A DNA stretch of 31,036 nt, taken from NCBI GenBank assembly GCA_900756555.1, contig CAAEKP010000034.1:1-31036 (forward strand), read 5' to 3'. Each line of letters opens with the position of its first letter. Position 1 is the stretch's first letter. The position numbers were made by a program, and so were the translations under genes. Shown piece after piece: positions 8,139 through 15,708 of the stretch. The DNA is from Peptococcaceae bacterium (GTDB lineage: Bacteria; Bacillota; Peptococcia; Peptococcales; Peptococcaceae). The notes below the pieces were generated by a model. That model ran no database searches and was not told the DNA's origin. It saw nothing but the letters and a program-made list of their open reading frames with translations.

Positions 8139-8300
8139 AGGAAATCCTTTATTGCGCACCCTCGTATACCCGACCAGAAGGGCGTCGGGCACTGGACATC
8201 TGCTTATCCATCCGCCTCACATTGGACTACGTCCAGTTCGGTCAGACGGACTGCGCAGTTGTCCACTTCAATCTCGACAAGGGCAATAAAAGGATTTCCT
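8139..8300. repeat. 162-nt highly structured gene-free element
   Basis: Closed by a long inverted repeat: AGGAAATCCTTTATTGC (8139-8155) against GCAATAAAAGGATTTCCT (8283-8300), 17 bp with one bulged A. Nested inside are CCCGAC/GTCGGG near 8169-8189, ACTGGAC/GTCCAGT (8191-8197 and 8231-8237) and a GGACTGCGCAGTTGTCC hairpin near 8248-8264. It is more GC-rich than its surroundings and lies between convergent genes, each with its own end signal. It could be a miniature inverted-repeat element or a structured RNA. No protein reading is convincing in the whole 8070-8405 stretch; a smaller CTACGA/TCGTAG repeat lies at about 8328-8353. Confidence 0.6.
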
Positions 8301-8405
8301 CATCTTTAAGTAAAAATTATTCCAGCCTACGAGCGCAGGAAATTTTTCGTAGAGCAAGGCGAGGAAAATTCAAAACAACGACGTCCAGGAGCAAAAAGAC
8401 AAGCC

Positions 8406-9836
8406 CTAGAGCATCAGGCGGAACGGTTGGACAACAACCCCCACCACTTTCCACAGCACTCGTTTTAGAGTAGACACATCTGCCACTCTCACATTATCCG
8501 GCACAATATAATCGTCTGGCCCAATAAGCTGACGGCTGTCCTGTTCCATGGCATGAAAGTTTTGATTTAACTGCGCAGTCAGTTCCGTGCTGTCAATGAC
8601 AACCATTGTTTCGGTGCTGAGATAGGTGCTGCGCAAGTCCAGATTATAGGAACCGATAACAGACAGGCGATTATCAATAGTCAGCGATTTTCCATGGGTG
8701 GAGGTGCCGCCATCGTATTCATATACAGCAAAGCCACTCTGCAAGACATCCGCTTTATGGCGCAGATAATCGGCAGAGGCAAAAAAATTGTCGCCGTTTT
8801 CCACAGAATTGATTACCAGGCGGCAGTCCGGCACCTGTGCAGAAATCTGCTGGAGTTCGTTTATCATATATTGATTGCAGATGGCATAGGGCGAAAAGAA
8901 CGTTACCTGTTCCTGTGCCTGTCCCATCAAACGGCAGAGCTGATAAAAGATTTCCGGCTCTTTGGCCACCATATCTGGATTATTGTACAACAGCGTGATG
9001 CGATTGGCAGGTACGGTGCGCCGCATAAAATCATTATCCTGAAATAACACAGCATGCTGCTGCACCAACTGATTATAGTGTGCTTCTAACTCCCACCATA
9101 ATTTTTCCTGTTGTTGCAACGGGGCGTCTTTTTCGCCATAGTGTTTGCAGTAATCGCTGTTCCACATGGTATCAAAATATTGCTGTAACTGTGCAATAGA
9201 ACTTTCCCCGCTCCGCGCTGTGTGCTGCCGGGTATTATACACCAGCACTTCGCGGTCTAAACTGCGGCTGTCGGTATCGTAATCGCCAATGAAATAATCA
9301 TGGGTGTTGCGTCCACCCAGAATATAGCCCAGGTCATCCACAATCACAAATTTATCATGCAGGCGATATTGGTTCAGCCAGGGGCGCGCCACATGGACAG
9401 GATTGTATAATTTGATTTCAATATTGGGATGCGCCGCCAAGGCACGAAACAACGGCGACTGTTCCAGATGGAACCAGCCGTTTAATCCATCAACCAGAAT
9501 TTTTACCGACACACCATCGTTTGCTTTTTGCAGCAGCACTGCTGTAATGTCCCGCGTGCTGTGAGAGTCCCGCATATCAAAGGTGGTCAGCACAATCTGC
9601 TCCTGTGCCTGATTCAGCAACCGCAAGCGTTCTGTCCACGCGGTACCGTTTTGCTCCAAAAGCATAGCGCGATCTGCCCCGGGGCCATCGGCATAAAACT
9701 GCTGGCAATCTAATTGCTGCTTTGTCTGCTCCGTCAATACCGGCGTGTGAAACAACGGCACCGCAGCGCCAGTCAATATTGCCAGTACAAGCAGTAAAAA
9801 CAACAGCAAACCTTTCTGCATTTTTGATAAAAGCAT
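8406..9836 (-). CDS. Phospholipase D / cardiolipin synthase-like membrane protein
   Basis: 476 residues with two complete HKD motifs: His160-Lys162-Asp167 in RLHDKFVIVDD and His381-Lys383-Asp388 in STHGKSLTIDN, each followed by a G-G-R-N or G-S-Y-N strand. An N-terminal membrane segment (about residues 6-27) places the catalytic part outside the membrane. The family includes cardiolipin synthases and other phosphodiesterases. One membrane helix rather than the two of classic cardiolipin synthase, and a spacer of about 220 residues between the motifs, point to the broader PLD-like group, so no symbol is given. The start is uncertain: 9836 follows AAGGA by 11 nt, and in-frame ATGs also lie at 9848 and 9863. 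A possible promoter (TTTGCA, 17 bp, TATGCT) just upstream favours the shorter forms. Confidence 0.85.
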   Translation of the reverse strand: MLLSKMQKGLLLFLLLVLAILTGAAVPLFHTPVLTEQTKQQLDCQQFYADGPGADRAMLLEQNGTAWTERLRLLNQAQEQIVLTTFDMRDSHSTRDITAVLLQKANDGVSVKILVDGLNGWFHLEQSPLFRALAAHPNIEIKLYNPVHVARPWLNQYRLHDKFVIVDDLGYILGGRNTHDYFIGDYDTDSRSLDREVLVYNTRQHTARSGESSIAQLQQYFDTMWNSDYCKHYGEKDAPLQQQEKLWWELEAHYNQLVQQHAVLFQDNDFMRRTVPANRITLLYNNPDMVAKEPEIFYQLCRLMGQAQEQVTFFSPYAICNQYMINELQQISAQVPDCRLVINSVENGDNFFASADYLRHKADVLQSGFAVYEYDGGTSTHGKSLTIDNRLSVIGSYNLDLRSTYLSTETMVVIDSTELTAQLNQNFHAMEQDSRQLIGPDDYIVPDNVRVADVSTLKRVLWKVVGVVVQPFRLML

Positions 9837-9941
9837 GGTTACTCGCATCCTTATCTGTAACATAATTTTATAGCATACCTTATCCCCTTCCGGCTGCAAA
9901 GTCAATTCATAAAGTATCTGGTTTTAATTAAGTTTTGGTAA

Positions 9942-10082
9942 CATCGTTCTGCTGCACTCTGCCAGCAGGCTTTCACTGCATTGAAAGGTGCTGTCCATAG
10001 TGTTGCCCAGGACGGTAAGAATATTGTGTACATCACCGCAAATCCCGAATTTGTGCTTGCATTTTTCAGGCGGAAAGCATAA
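9942..10082 (+). pseudogene. Remnant of a WecG/TagA/CpsF-type glycosyltransferase
   Basis: An open stretch of 46 codons begins right after an in-frame TAA and has no start signal. It ends in an IVYITANPEFVLAFFRRKA-like tail. The core I-T-A-N-P-E-F-V resembles the N-terminal T-P/A-N-x-E block of WecG/TagA/CpsF glycosyltransferases, which transfer N-acetylmannosamine-type sugars in wall polymer synthesis. Everything after this block is missing. The assignment rests on one short motif and is tentative. It fills most of the gap between the PLD gene and lrgA. Confidence 0.35.
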
Positions 10083-10145
10083 TATATTCACTTAGGCGCT
10101 GCGGTGCCGTAACAAAATTTTCTGACACAAGGAAGGCGACTATTT

Positions 10146-10526
10146 ATGAAGATTATGATGCAGCTAGCCATCATTTTTCTGCTTTGTCTTATTGGCGAAG
10201 TTATTGCAGCGATTCTCCCGTTCCCGTTTCCAGCCAGCGTAATCAGTATGATTCTGGTATTTTGTTTTTTGCTGTGGGGGCCGCTGAAAGTGTACCATAT
10301 TCGCAAGCAAACCGATTTTCTGCTGGACAATATGGCATTCTTCTTTATCCCGCCTGCTGTATCCATTGTAGAAAATCTGCATTACATGGAAGGAAAGCTG
10401 GGGATTCTGATTTTTATTTGTATATTTACCGTTTTCACCACCTTTGCCATCACAGCCTGGACAGTAACCGCCATGGTTAAGCTGGACGAAAGAAGAAAGG
10501 AGCGCAGACACCGTGCAAACGCTTAA
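10146..10526 (+). CDS. lrgA: LrgA/CidA family holin-like protein
   Basis: 126 residues, mostly hydrophobic with about four membrane segments, ending in a positively charged tail (DERRKERRHR). The N-terminal FLLCLIGEVIAAILPFPFPASV and the FFFIPPAVSI block are typical of LrgA/CidA proteins. These act with LrgB in the cytoplasmic membrane, either on murein hydrolase export and autolysis or, in later work, on pyruvate and related organic acid transport. GGAAGG lies 11 nt before the ATG. It overlaps lrgB by 14 nt. No LytTR-type operator like those at the agr genes is visible upstream. Confidence 0.9.
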   Translation: MKIMMQLAIIFLLCLIGEVIAAILPFPFPASVISMILVFCFLLWGPLKVYHIRKQTDFLLDNMAFFFIPPAVSIVENLHYMEGKLGILIFICIFTVFTTFAITAWTVTAMVKLDERRKERRHRANA

Positions 10527-11211
10527 TGATGTATTGTATTCTCCATATTTTGGCGTGGTATTGAGTATTCTCACCTTTGAGTTTGGCGTGTTCGTCAGCC
10601 GCAAGGTAAAACATCCCATTGCCAATCCATTGCTGATTGCTGTGGTGTTGATTGTGGCTATTCTGGAAGTGTTTCACATTCCCATGGAAGCCTTTCAGGA
10701 AGGCGGCAACATCATCAATCTGTTTCTAGCGCCAGCCACTGCGGCGCTGGCCGTACCCATCTATAAAAATTTGCAGATTCTAAAAGCCAACCTGCTGCCT
10801 ATCTTAATGGGTACCATTGTGGGTTCCTTCTCCTCTATGGCTATTGTCTTTGGATTATGCAAGCTGTTTGGGCTGGATCAGACCTTAACCGCCTCTCTGC
10901 TGAGCAAATCTGTCACCACACCAATTGCCATGGGGGTAACAGAACAACTGGGCGGCATTGTGCCGATTGGCATTGCGGCCGTTATCTTTACCGGCATCAC
11001 CGGCTCCATTGTGGCGCCAATCATGGTAAAACTGTTTCATATCACTGACCCTGTGGCACAAGGGGTGGGCATTGGCACTTGCAGCCACGCAGTTGGTACA
11101 ACCCGTGCCATTGCCATGGGTGAGATTCAGGGGGCCATGAGTGGTATCGCCATTGGTCTGGCTGGATTTTTCACTGTGCTGTGGGCTTTTGTATTTGCCC
11201 TGTTCTTATAA
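10513..11211 (+). CDS. lrgB: LrgB/CidB family membrane protein
   Basis: 232 residues, the usual LrgB length, with about seven hydrophobic segments. Signatures seen: LLSKSVTTPIAMGV (near residue 131), IGIAAVIFTGITGSI and GIGTCSHAVGTTRA, all strongly conserved in LrgB/CidB. It starts with GTG at 10513 inside the end of lrgA, preceded by AAAGGAG at 10-nt spacing, so the pair is translationally coupled. It works with LrgA in the membrane. Confidence 0.93.
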   Translation: MQTLNDVLYSPYFGVVLSILTFEFGVFVSRKVKHPIANPLLIAVVLIVAILEVFHIPMEAFQEGGNIINLFLAPATAALAVPIYKNLQILKANLLPILMGTIVGSFSSMAIVFGLCKLFGLDQTLTASLLSKSVTTPIAMGVTEQLGGIVPIGIAAVIFTGITGSIVAPIMVKLFHITDPVAQGVGIGTCSHAVGTTRAIAMGEIQGAMSGIAIGLAGFFTVLWAFVFALFL

Positions 11212-11264
11212 ACACATCCTGCAAAAATAATGTGCAAATTCCTATCCATTTTAGGAAATTCATT

Positions 11265-11293
11265 TTGTATATTTGCCGTTTATCTGCTATAAT
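11265..11293 (+). promoter_or_regulatory. Promoter for the small acidic protein
   Basis: TTGTAT (11265-11270), 17-bp spacer, TATAAT (11288-11293). Confidence 0.75.
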
Positions 11294-11335
11294 GAAAGCA
11301 GTTACTTTATTTTAATCCAAAAGGAGTGTTTGAAT

Positions 11336-11599
11336 ATGCAGCACACAAGCCATACACAGGTTGTCTTTGCTGACAGCGCAGAAGAAGCAAAAGAAAAATA
11401 TCTGGCTCTGGGGATTAAACCAGACCACGACCCAAACCCACAGATTGATGTAATCAAAGCCACAGAAGATGAAGACTTTGATATCGACATGGATTTCAAC
11501 CTGATTGGTGAAATTTCTGTCGGCATTGATGTTATGAACATCATCCGTCAGGATTACCCAAGAGCTTACGTTGTTTACTATATCGAAGAACACAACTAA
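11336..11599 (+). CDS. Small acidic protein of unknown function
   Basis: 87 residues, soluble and strongly acidic in the middle (an ATEDEDFDIDMDF run), with no signal peptide, membrane segment or cysteine. I do not recognise the family. The start at 11336 is set by AAAGGAG 9 nt upstream. The gene has its own near-consensus promoter and a strong terminator, so it is a single-gene unit that is probably well expressed. The C-terminal half (GEISVGIDVMNIIRQDYPRA) looks like a small alpha/beta fold. No function is proposed. Confidence 0.8.
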   Translation: MQHTSHTQVVFADSAEEAKEKYLALGIKPDHDPNPQIDVIKATEDEDFDIDMDFNLIGEISVGIDVMNIIRQDYPRAYVVYYIEEHN

Positions 11600-11615
11600 T
11601 TCAAAAGATTCCTGC

Positions 11616-11652
11616 AATCAGCCCGGCAAACTAATTTGTCGGGCTGATTTTT
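11616..11652 (+). terminator. Terminator of the small acidic protein gene
   Basis: ATCAGCCCG and CGGGCTGAT stem followed by TTTTTA. Confidence 0.9.
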
Positions 11653-11743
11653 ATCCTTTTTATGCTAAGAATCTCTTGTTCCAGGTTTATTATAACAGAA
11701 CTGATGTTAGTAAAAATGTGTTCAACGAAAACAGGTATTATAG

Positions 11744-11772
11744 TTGTTATGTACTTTATTATCTGGTATAAT
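11744..11772 (+). promoter_or_regulatory. Promoter for the coiled-coil protein
   Basis: TTGTTA (11744-11749), 17-bp spacer, TATAAT (11767-11772), very close to the ribosome binding site AGGAGGTGG, so the leader is only about 15 nt. Confidence 0.7.
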
Positions 11773-11793
11773 AAGCACAGGAGGTGGAGTAAA

Positions 11794-12840
11794 ATGGATA
11801 AAAATGATAGCATGATGCTTGTATTATCCGAATTAAAAGGTATGCGAAGTGACATTTCTACATTAACAACAGATGTCGCGGAGCTAAAAAATGGTTTCCA
11901 ACTGATGCAAGAGGACATTGCCGACTTAAAAGCTGATGTTGCTGTTCTCAAAGCTGACATGGTTGAGGTCAAAGCTGACGTTGCTGAACTTAAGGCTGAT
12001 GTGGCTGAACTCAAAAACGACGTTGCTGAGCTTAAGGCTGATGTGGCTGAACTCAAAAATGACGTTGCTGTTCTCAAAGCCGACATGGTTGAGGTCAAAG
12101 CCGATGTAGCTGAGCTTAAGGCTGATGTGGCTGAACTCAAAAATGACGTTGCTGTTCTTAAAGCCGACATGGTTGAGGTCAAAGCTGACGTTGCTAAGCT
12201 TAAGACTGATGTGGCTGAACTCAAAAACGACGTTGCTGTTCTTAAAGCTGACATGGTTGAGGTCAAAACTGACGTTGCTGAACTCAAAGACGATGTTGCT
12301 GTTCTTAAAGCCGACATGGTTGAGGTCAAAACTGACGTTGCTGAACTCAAAAACGACGTTGCTGTTCTCAAAGCTGACATGGTTGAGGTCAAAGCTGACG
12401 TTGCTGAACTCAAAGACGATGTTGCTGTTCTTAAAGCTGACATGGTTGAGGTCAAAGCTGACGTTGCTGAACTCAAAGACGATGTTGCTGTTCTTAAAGC
12501 CGACGTTGCTGAGCTCAAAGACGATGTTGCTGTTCTTAAAGCCGACATGGTTGAGGTCAAAGCTGACGTTGCTGAACTCAAAAATGATGTTGCTGTTCTT
12601 AAAGCCGACATGATTGAGGTCAAAGAAGATGTCGCAGATATCAAGGTACAGCAGAAAGAAAATACACGATTTATTTCTGCGTTGATTGACGGACAAACCG
12701 TAATTGAAATCAGGTTTGATACCATGCACTCAGATATTCATTCTGACATTTATGATTTACGCGCCAGAACAAGTAATCTGGAAAACGTAACTGGACGTAT
12801 TTTATTTAACATGGAAAGTGCCAAATGCGCTAATTTTTAA
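11794..12840 (+). CDS. Long coiled-coil protein made of 34 tandem heptads
   Basis: 348 residues. A short N-terminal part (1-46) leads into 34 uninterrupted seven-residue units (residues 47-284) of the types ADVAELK, NDVAVLK and ADMVEVK, then a 64-residue C-terminal part ending in ESAKCANF. Val/Met at position 3 and Leu/Val at position 6 of every unit give the a/d pattern of a coiled coil with no stutter. At 0.15 nm per residue this is a rod of roughly 35 nm. There is no signal peptide or membrane segment, so it is probably cytoplasmic. Only one cysteine is present, four residues from the end. Start at 11794 after GGAGGTGG. I do not know a named family; the repetitive part would match many coiled coils by composition alone. 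Unit number is likely to vary between strains. Confidence 0.88.
   Translation: MDKNDSMMLVLSELKGMRSDISTLTTDVAELKNGFQLMQEDIADLKADVAVLKADMVEVKADVAELKADVAELKNDVAELKADVAELKNDVAVLKADMVEVKADVAELKADVAELKNDVAVLKADMVEVKADVAKLKTDVAELKNDVAVLKADMVEVKTDVAELKDDVAVLKADMVEVKTDVAELKNDVAVLKADMVEVKADVAELKDDVAVLKADMVEVKADVAELKDDVAVLKADVAELKDDVAVLKADMVEVKADVAELKNDVAVLKADMIEVKEDVADIKVQQKENTRFISALIDGQTVIEIRFDTMHSDIHSDIYDLRARTSNLENVTGRILFNMESAKCANF
11932..12645 (+). repeat. 34 tandem 21-bp units encoding heptads
   Basis: 714 bp of 21-bp units with no frame break. From about the seventh unit a 63-bp higher-order unit (ADMVEVK, then xDVAELK, then xDVAVLK) dominates, the sign of recent expansion by slippage or unequal exchange. 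The repeats also keep antisense frames open, but those are by-products. Confidence 0.95.
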
Positions 12841-12927
12841 TCTTTCATTATATCAATTTACATACTAATCTACTCCGCCGCGGTGTGTGAACAGCGCACC
12901 GTTATCCTACCAACATTCACAGTACGC

Positions 12928-12962
12928 AAAAGGGGCCTCTCTGCTGAAAGGTCCCTTTTTTT
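12928..12962. terminator. Bidirectional terminator between the coiled-coil gene and yigZ
   Basis: AAAAGGGGCC and GGTCCCTTTT pair (with one G-U) across a 12-nt loop, with T-run and A-run on either side. Confidence 0.8.
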
Positions 12963-12976
12963 GTTATGGCTATTTT

Positions 12977-13606
12977 CTAGCCTACCACTTTATAACTAAT
13001 TTCGCCGTCTTCAATGTGCGCTCTGCCGTTGGTCCATTCTACTATCTGTGCCTTAAAGTTTGCCACATCTTCTTCTGCCACCCACACATGCAGATGTACC
13101 ATTTCATCATACACAATATCTTTGGTGTCGTACTGCTTCAGCCGCAACTGGTTCTGTAACGCGCCCAGCATGGTGTAATCAACGGAAACGATAATCACCT
13201 GATATAATACCTTAGTGATGATTCCCGCGGCTTCTAAAGCAATTTTCGCGCCTTTGGTGTAGGCTCGCACCAAGCCGCCGGTACCCAGCTTAATGCCGCC
13301 AAAATAACGAGTGACCACCACCGCCACATTACGCACATCTTCTTTTTTCAGCACTTCCAGCACTGGCACGCCTGCTGTGCCCGACGGTTCGCCGTCATCA
13401 TTGCAGCGCTGGATATCGTTGTGTTCCCCCAACACATAAGCCGGCACGTTGTGCGTGGCATCCCGATGCTTTTTTTTAATCTCCTGAATAAAAGCCAACG
13501 CTTCCTCCTCATTTGCCACAGGCCGCGCATAGCCGATGAAGGTAGATTTTTCAATCACCACTTCATCCTGCCCAAACTGTTCTACTGTTCGATATGTTTT
13601 TAGCAT
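12977..13606 (-). CDS. yigZ: YigZ/IMPACT family protein
   Basis: 209 residues, the standard length. It carries the N-terminal UPF0029/IMPACT core, with the signatures RDATHNVPAYVLG, NDDGEPSGTAGVPVLEVL and VVVTRYFGGIKLGTGGLVRAY, and a C-terminal ferredoxin-like domain of about 75 residues. The biochemical role of bacterial YigZ is not settled; the eukaryotic relative IMPACT regulates the Gcn2 kinase. The start is supported by CGGAGG upstream. It is a single gene convergent with the coiled-coil gene. Confidence 0.93.
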   Translation of the reverse strand: MLKTYRTVEQFGQDEVVIEKSTFIGYARPVANEEEALAFIQEIKKKHRDATHNVPAYVLGEHNDIQRCNDDGEPSGTAGVPVLEVLKKEDVRNVAVVVTRYFGGIKLGTGGLVRAYTKGAKIALEAAGIITKVLYQVIIVSVDYTMLGALQNQLRLKQYDTKDIVYDEMVHLHVWVAEEDVANFKAQIVEWTNGRAHIEDGEISYKVVG

Positions 13607-13737
13607 AACTGCCTCCGTTTATTTTCTGTAATGATGTTTTATTATATCACAAAATTTGTTTTTACAACAAATACAAAATTCCACCTGAAAAAGATTCCTC
13701 AGAAATAAAAATCAGATTCAATTTTATGCCTGTTTTC

Positions 13738-13830
13738 TGTGGATAATGTGGATAAGTCTGTGCATAACCCTTTAATTGGCGATTTTTTCTGTGTATAGTC
13801 CAGTGGATTTCTTTAATAAGTTGTGTATAA
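13738..13830 (-). other. Cluster of DnaA boxes, possible origin element
   Basis: Read on the minus strand, four exact matches to TTATNCACA: TTATCCACA at 13738-13746, TTATCCACA at 13747-13755 (directly abutting), TTATGCACA at 13759-13767 and TTATACACA at 13822-13830. A near match, CTATACACA, is at 13790-13798. All share one orientation within 93 bp. A very AT-rich tract (13841-13950) follows on one side, as in an unwinding region. The surrounding 13607-13991 stretch has no gene. dnaA and dnaN are not in the window, so this may be an origin separated from dnaA, or a DnaA-titration or regulatory site. Confidence 0.75.
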
Positions 13831-13931
13831 TGGTGGAAAACTTCTTTTTTCTTTGTTTCCTTGATTTTTTTCGTTTTTTTCAGATTATTTAAATTAACCT
13901 GAATTTTATTGCAAAAATACGAAAAAGATAT

Positions 13932-13960
13932 TTGTCAAATGTATCAATTTCAAGTACAAT
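13932..13960 (+). promoter_or_regulatory. Promoter of the thioredoxin gene
   Basis: TTGTCA (13932-13937), 17-bp spacer, TACAAT (13955-13960). It lies about 100 bp from the last DnaA box. Confidence 0.65.
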
Positions 13961-14000
13961 AGAATTAGCATATAAAATCTAACACATTGGAGTGATTATG

Positions 14001-14375
14001 ATGAGCTTACCAGAGATTAACGCAGAACAGTTTGAGCAGATTACAAAAGAAAATAAAGAAACCTGCATTATTATCTTTTCCAAAGAAACCTGTTCTGTTT
14101 GTAAACAGTTGAAACCAGTTGCTGAGAAAGTAGCAACCCAGTTTGAAGGTCGTGTAAATTTTTATGGGATGGATGTAAAAACACCAGATGGCTTAGCCAC
14201 ATTTAAATCCTTACAGCTGATGGGTGTACCACAGTCCGTATTCTTCTTAAATGGAGAACTGAAGGAATCCCTGCCTGGTGCAATCAGCGAATCGATTTTC
14301 AAAAAAGAAATTAATGACATGCTGAATCCAAAGAAAGGCCTGTTAGGCAAAATCAAAGGCATCTTCGGCAAATAA
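14001..14375 (+). CDS. Thioredoxin-family protein with a CSVC active site
   Basis: 124 residues, thioredoxin fold. The redox motif is C-S-V-C (in KETCSVCKQLKP) rather than the usual W-C-G-P-C, and the preceding residue is Thr. The conserved cis-proline region is present as GVPQSVFF. A basic C-terminal tail (NPKKGLLGKIKGIFGK) extends past the fold and could touch membrane or nucleic acid. It is cytoplasmic, with no signal peptide. The altered motif suggests a specialised disulfide reductase or partner rather than general thioredoxin. Start at 14001 chosen because TTGGAG lies 8 nt upstream; an ATG one codon earlier is possible. Single-gene unit. Confidence 0.85.
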   Translation: MSLPEINAEQFEQITKENKETCIIIFSKETCSVCKQLKPVAEKVATQFEGRVNFYGMDVKTPDGLATFKSLQLMGVPQSVFFLNGELKESLPGAISESIFKKEINDMLNPKKGLLGKIKGIFGK

Positions 14376-14409
14376 TTTACTGATCCTGTAATTATACGAA
14401 AGCTATTAT

Positions 14410-14456
14410 AAAAGGAGCTGTGGAAAATAATTTTGCATTTTCCACAGCTCCTTTTT
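14410..14456. terminator. Bidirectional terminator after the thioredoxin gene and bofA
   Basis: A 19-bp stem, with AAAAGGAGCTGTGG on one side and CCACAGCTCCTTTT on the other, serving both convergent genes. Confidence 0.9.
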
Positions 14457-14481
14457 GTCTATCCGTGACAAACAAATCTCA

Positions 14482-14754
14482 TCACACTAATAAAAAATAC
14501 AGCACAGATATCAACAGCAGCCCCGGTAAGCCCAGAATGGCTATTAACAATACCGTCACCGGGTTAATGGGCAGATGAATCCCCCAGTATTCGCCTACGA
14601 TGCTGATAAAACATAAAATTACCACCGACAGCATAGAATTCATCAACAGCTTTATCATCACCTGCACTGGTGCTGTAGCCAGACGGGCAATCAGAAAAAT
14701 CAACGCAATGGCGAAAAACACAAATAACACCGTTTCCGTTTGAATATGCGGCAT
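14482..14754 (-). CDS. bofA: BofA family protein (pro-sigma-K processing inhibitor)
   Basis: 90 residues with three hydrophobic segments. The C-terminal half has the BofA pattern: IKLLMNSMLSVVIL, then a GIHLPINPVTVLLIAILGLPG block with the conserved N-P-x-T and G-x-P-G. In Bacillus, BofA sits in the forespore outer membrane and restrains the SpoIVFB protease. It is downstream of yaaL, the usual yaaL-bofA order that in many Bacillota follows dnaX-recR near the origin. Start at 14754 after GGGGAAG. Its presence points to a sporulating lineage, though BofA alone does not prove sporulation. Confidence 0.88.
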   Translation of the reverse strand: MPHIQTETVLFVFFAIALIFLIARLATAPVQVMIKLLMNSMLSVVILCFISIVGEYWGIHLPINPVTVLLIAILGLPGLLLISVLYFLLV

Positions 14755-14813
14755 AACACTTCCCCCCGGCAATCAATTCTGTTTTATCCTATGCCGTCGG
14801 TCTGGCAATTATG

Positions 14814-15008
14814 TCAGCGAATGGGGATATTTTCACAGCTCAGCGCTTCGCTTTTTGCCAGCCGCAATAAATATTCATACCGCCGTTCCGCCGCCATAGT
14901 CTGATAAATAACCGCATCAATCAACCCCGGGTCACTCACCTCATTGTACACATTCTGCAAATTGCGCCACTGATCCCGCGCTTCTTCCAACTCCTGCACC
15001 AAATCCAT
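14814..15008 (-). CDS. yaaL: YaaL family protein (DUF2508)
   Basis: 64 residues, soluble and helical. DLVQELEEARDQWRNLQNVY near the N-terminus, then DPGLIDAVIYQTMAAERRYEYLLRLAK, matches the YaaL/DUF2508 pattern. Function unknown. Start at 15008 set by GGAGG 8 nt upstream. It precedes bofA by 59 nt, as in many Bacillota. recR and dnaX, which usually lie upstream, are absent; a carboxypeptidase remnant takes their place. Confidence 0.8.
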   Translation of the reverse strand: MDLVQELEEARDQWRNLQNVYNEVSDPGLIDAVIYQTMAAERRYEYLLRLAKSEALSCENIPIR

Positions 15009-15143
15009 ACCAACCACCTCCATACCAGAAAACATTAGCCTGTCTTTGTTCCTTGCTTTGTTCTATAGTATGTACTATGGCTGCAAAAAATAATCGTTTT
15101 TCCGTGAATCATTACCGCGCTGGTTATTCGCTGTATCTCAGCA

Positions 15144-15518
15144 TCACACATCTGCTGCGCCCAGCTGATTATAAAGTGTTATTGCATCCTGTATATGAAA
15201 CGGCGCTGTCTGGTGATTGCCCTCCGCTTTGGCCGTCACCGCAATGTATTCGTTCCCATGGATGCGCGCCATGCTGGCCAGGCAAAGCCCCGCTTCTTTT
15301 GTGTAGCCTGTTTTGCCGCCCACAATTTTGCCATCAGTAACACGCGTATCTTTTAAGGACTGAAACATGGTGCTTTGCATGGTGAAGCCTGTAGGATGCT
15401 GCGTGGAAGGCATTGTATGATACTGTGTACTGGTAAACGCGCTGCGGATGGCGCAAACGATACCGTTTTCTTCTGCTATGCTGTTTTCGTTTATAATCGC
15501 TCGCTTCAGTTGGTTTCT
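15144..15518 (-). pseudogene. 5'-truncated D-alanyl-D-alanine carboxypeptidase
   Basis: An open stretch of 124 codons follows an in-frame TAA and matches only the C-terminal part of the penicillin-binding-protein-type catalytic domain. The KTG box is intact (GGKTGYTKEAGLCLAS), with HPTGF and HIQDAITLYNQL around it. The nucleophile motif SxxK and the SxN motif, both needed for activity, are missing, and there is no signal peptide or ribosome binding site. Internal ATGs exist but could not give an active enzyme. It lies downstream of a VanRS-like system, where a D,D-carboxypeptidase is often encoded, so the system has probably lost its effector here. Confidence 0.85.
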
Positions 15519-15587
15519 TTATCTTTAGCATACCGCATAAGCTCCTTTTTGATTCTTCTTTTGTTTCTTTTTTATTTTTAGCAAGCA

Positions 15588-15630
15588 AAAACCTCCTGCC
15601 GATACCGATATTGTATCCCACAGGAGGTTC
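15588..15630 (-). terminator. Terminator of the VanRS-like operon
   Basis: AACCTCCTG (minus strand 15630-15622) pairs with CAGGAGGTT (15599-15591), followed by TTTTTGC. Confidence 0.85.
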
Positions 15631-15708
15631 TTCTTTCTTAATTTTGTACTACCGCTTTCTTAAGTTTTTCTTAATTTTCTCTGAATCCTCTGTCAGACCG
15701 CTGCCCAA

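Noticed and set aside
8070..8473. Short plus-strand frames after lysA
   Set aside because: They have no ribosome binding site and low-quality composition, and they overlap the structured element and the end of the PLD gene.
11932..12645. Tandem repeats as a possible CRISPR array
   Set aside because: The units are contiguous 21-mers in frame with a coding sequence; there are no spacers and no cas genes.
11631..12725. Long antisense reading frames opposite the coiled-coil gene
   Set aside because: They are open only because the 21-bp repeat has no stop in other frames. They have no ribosome binding site and give low-complexity protein.
13607..13991. Declaring this stretch to be oriC
   Set aside because: The DnaA boxes are convincing, but dnaA is absent and gene orientation does not change here, so it is reported only as a candidate.
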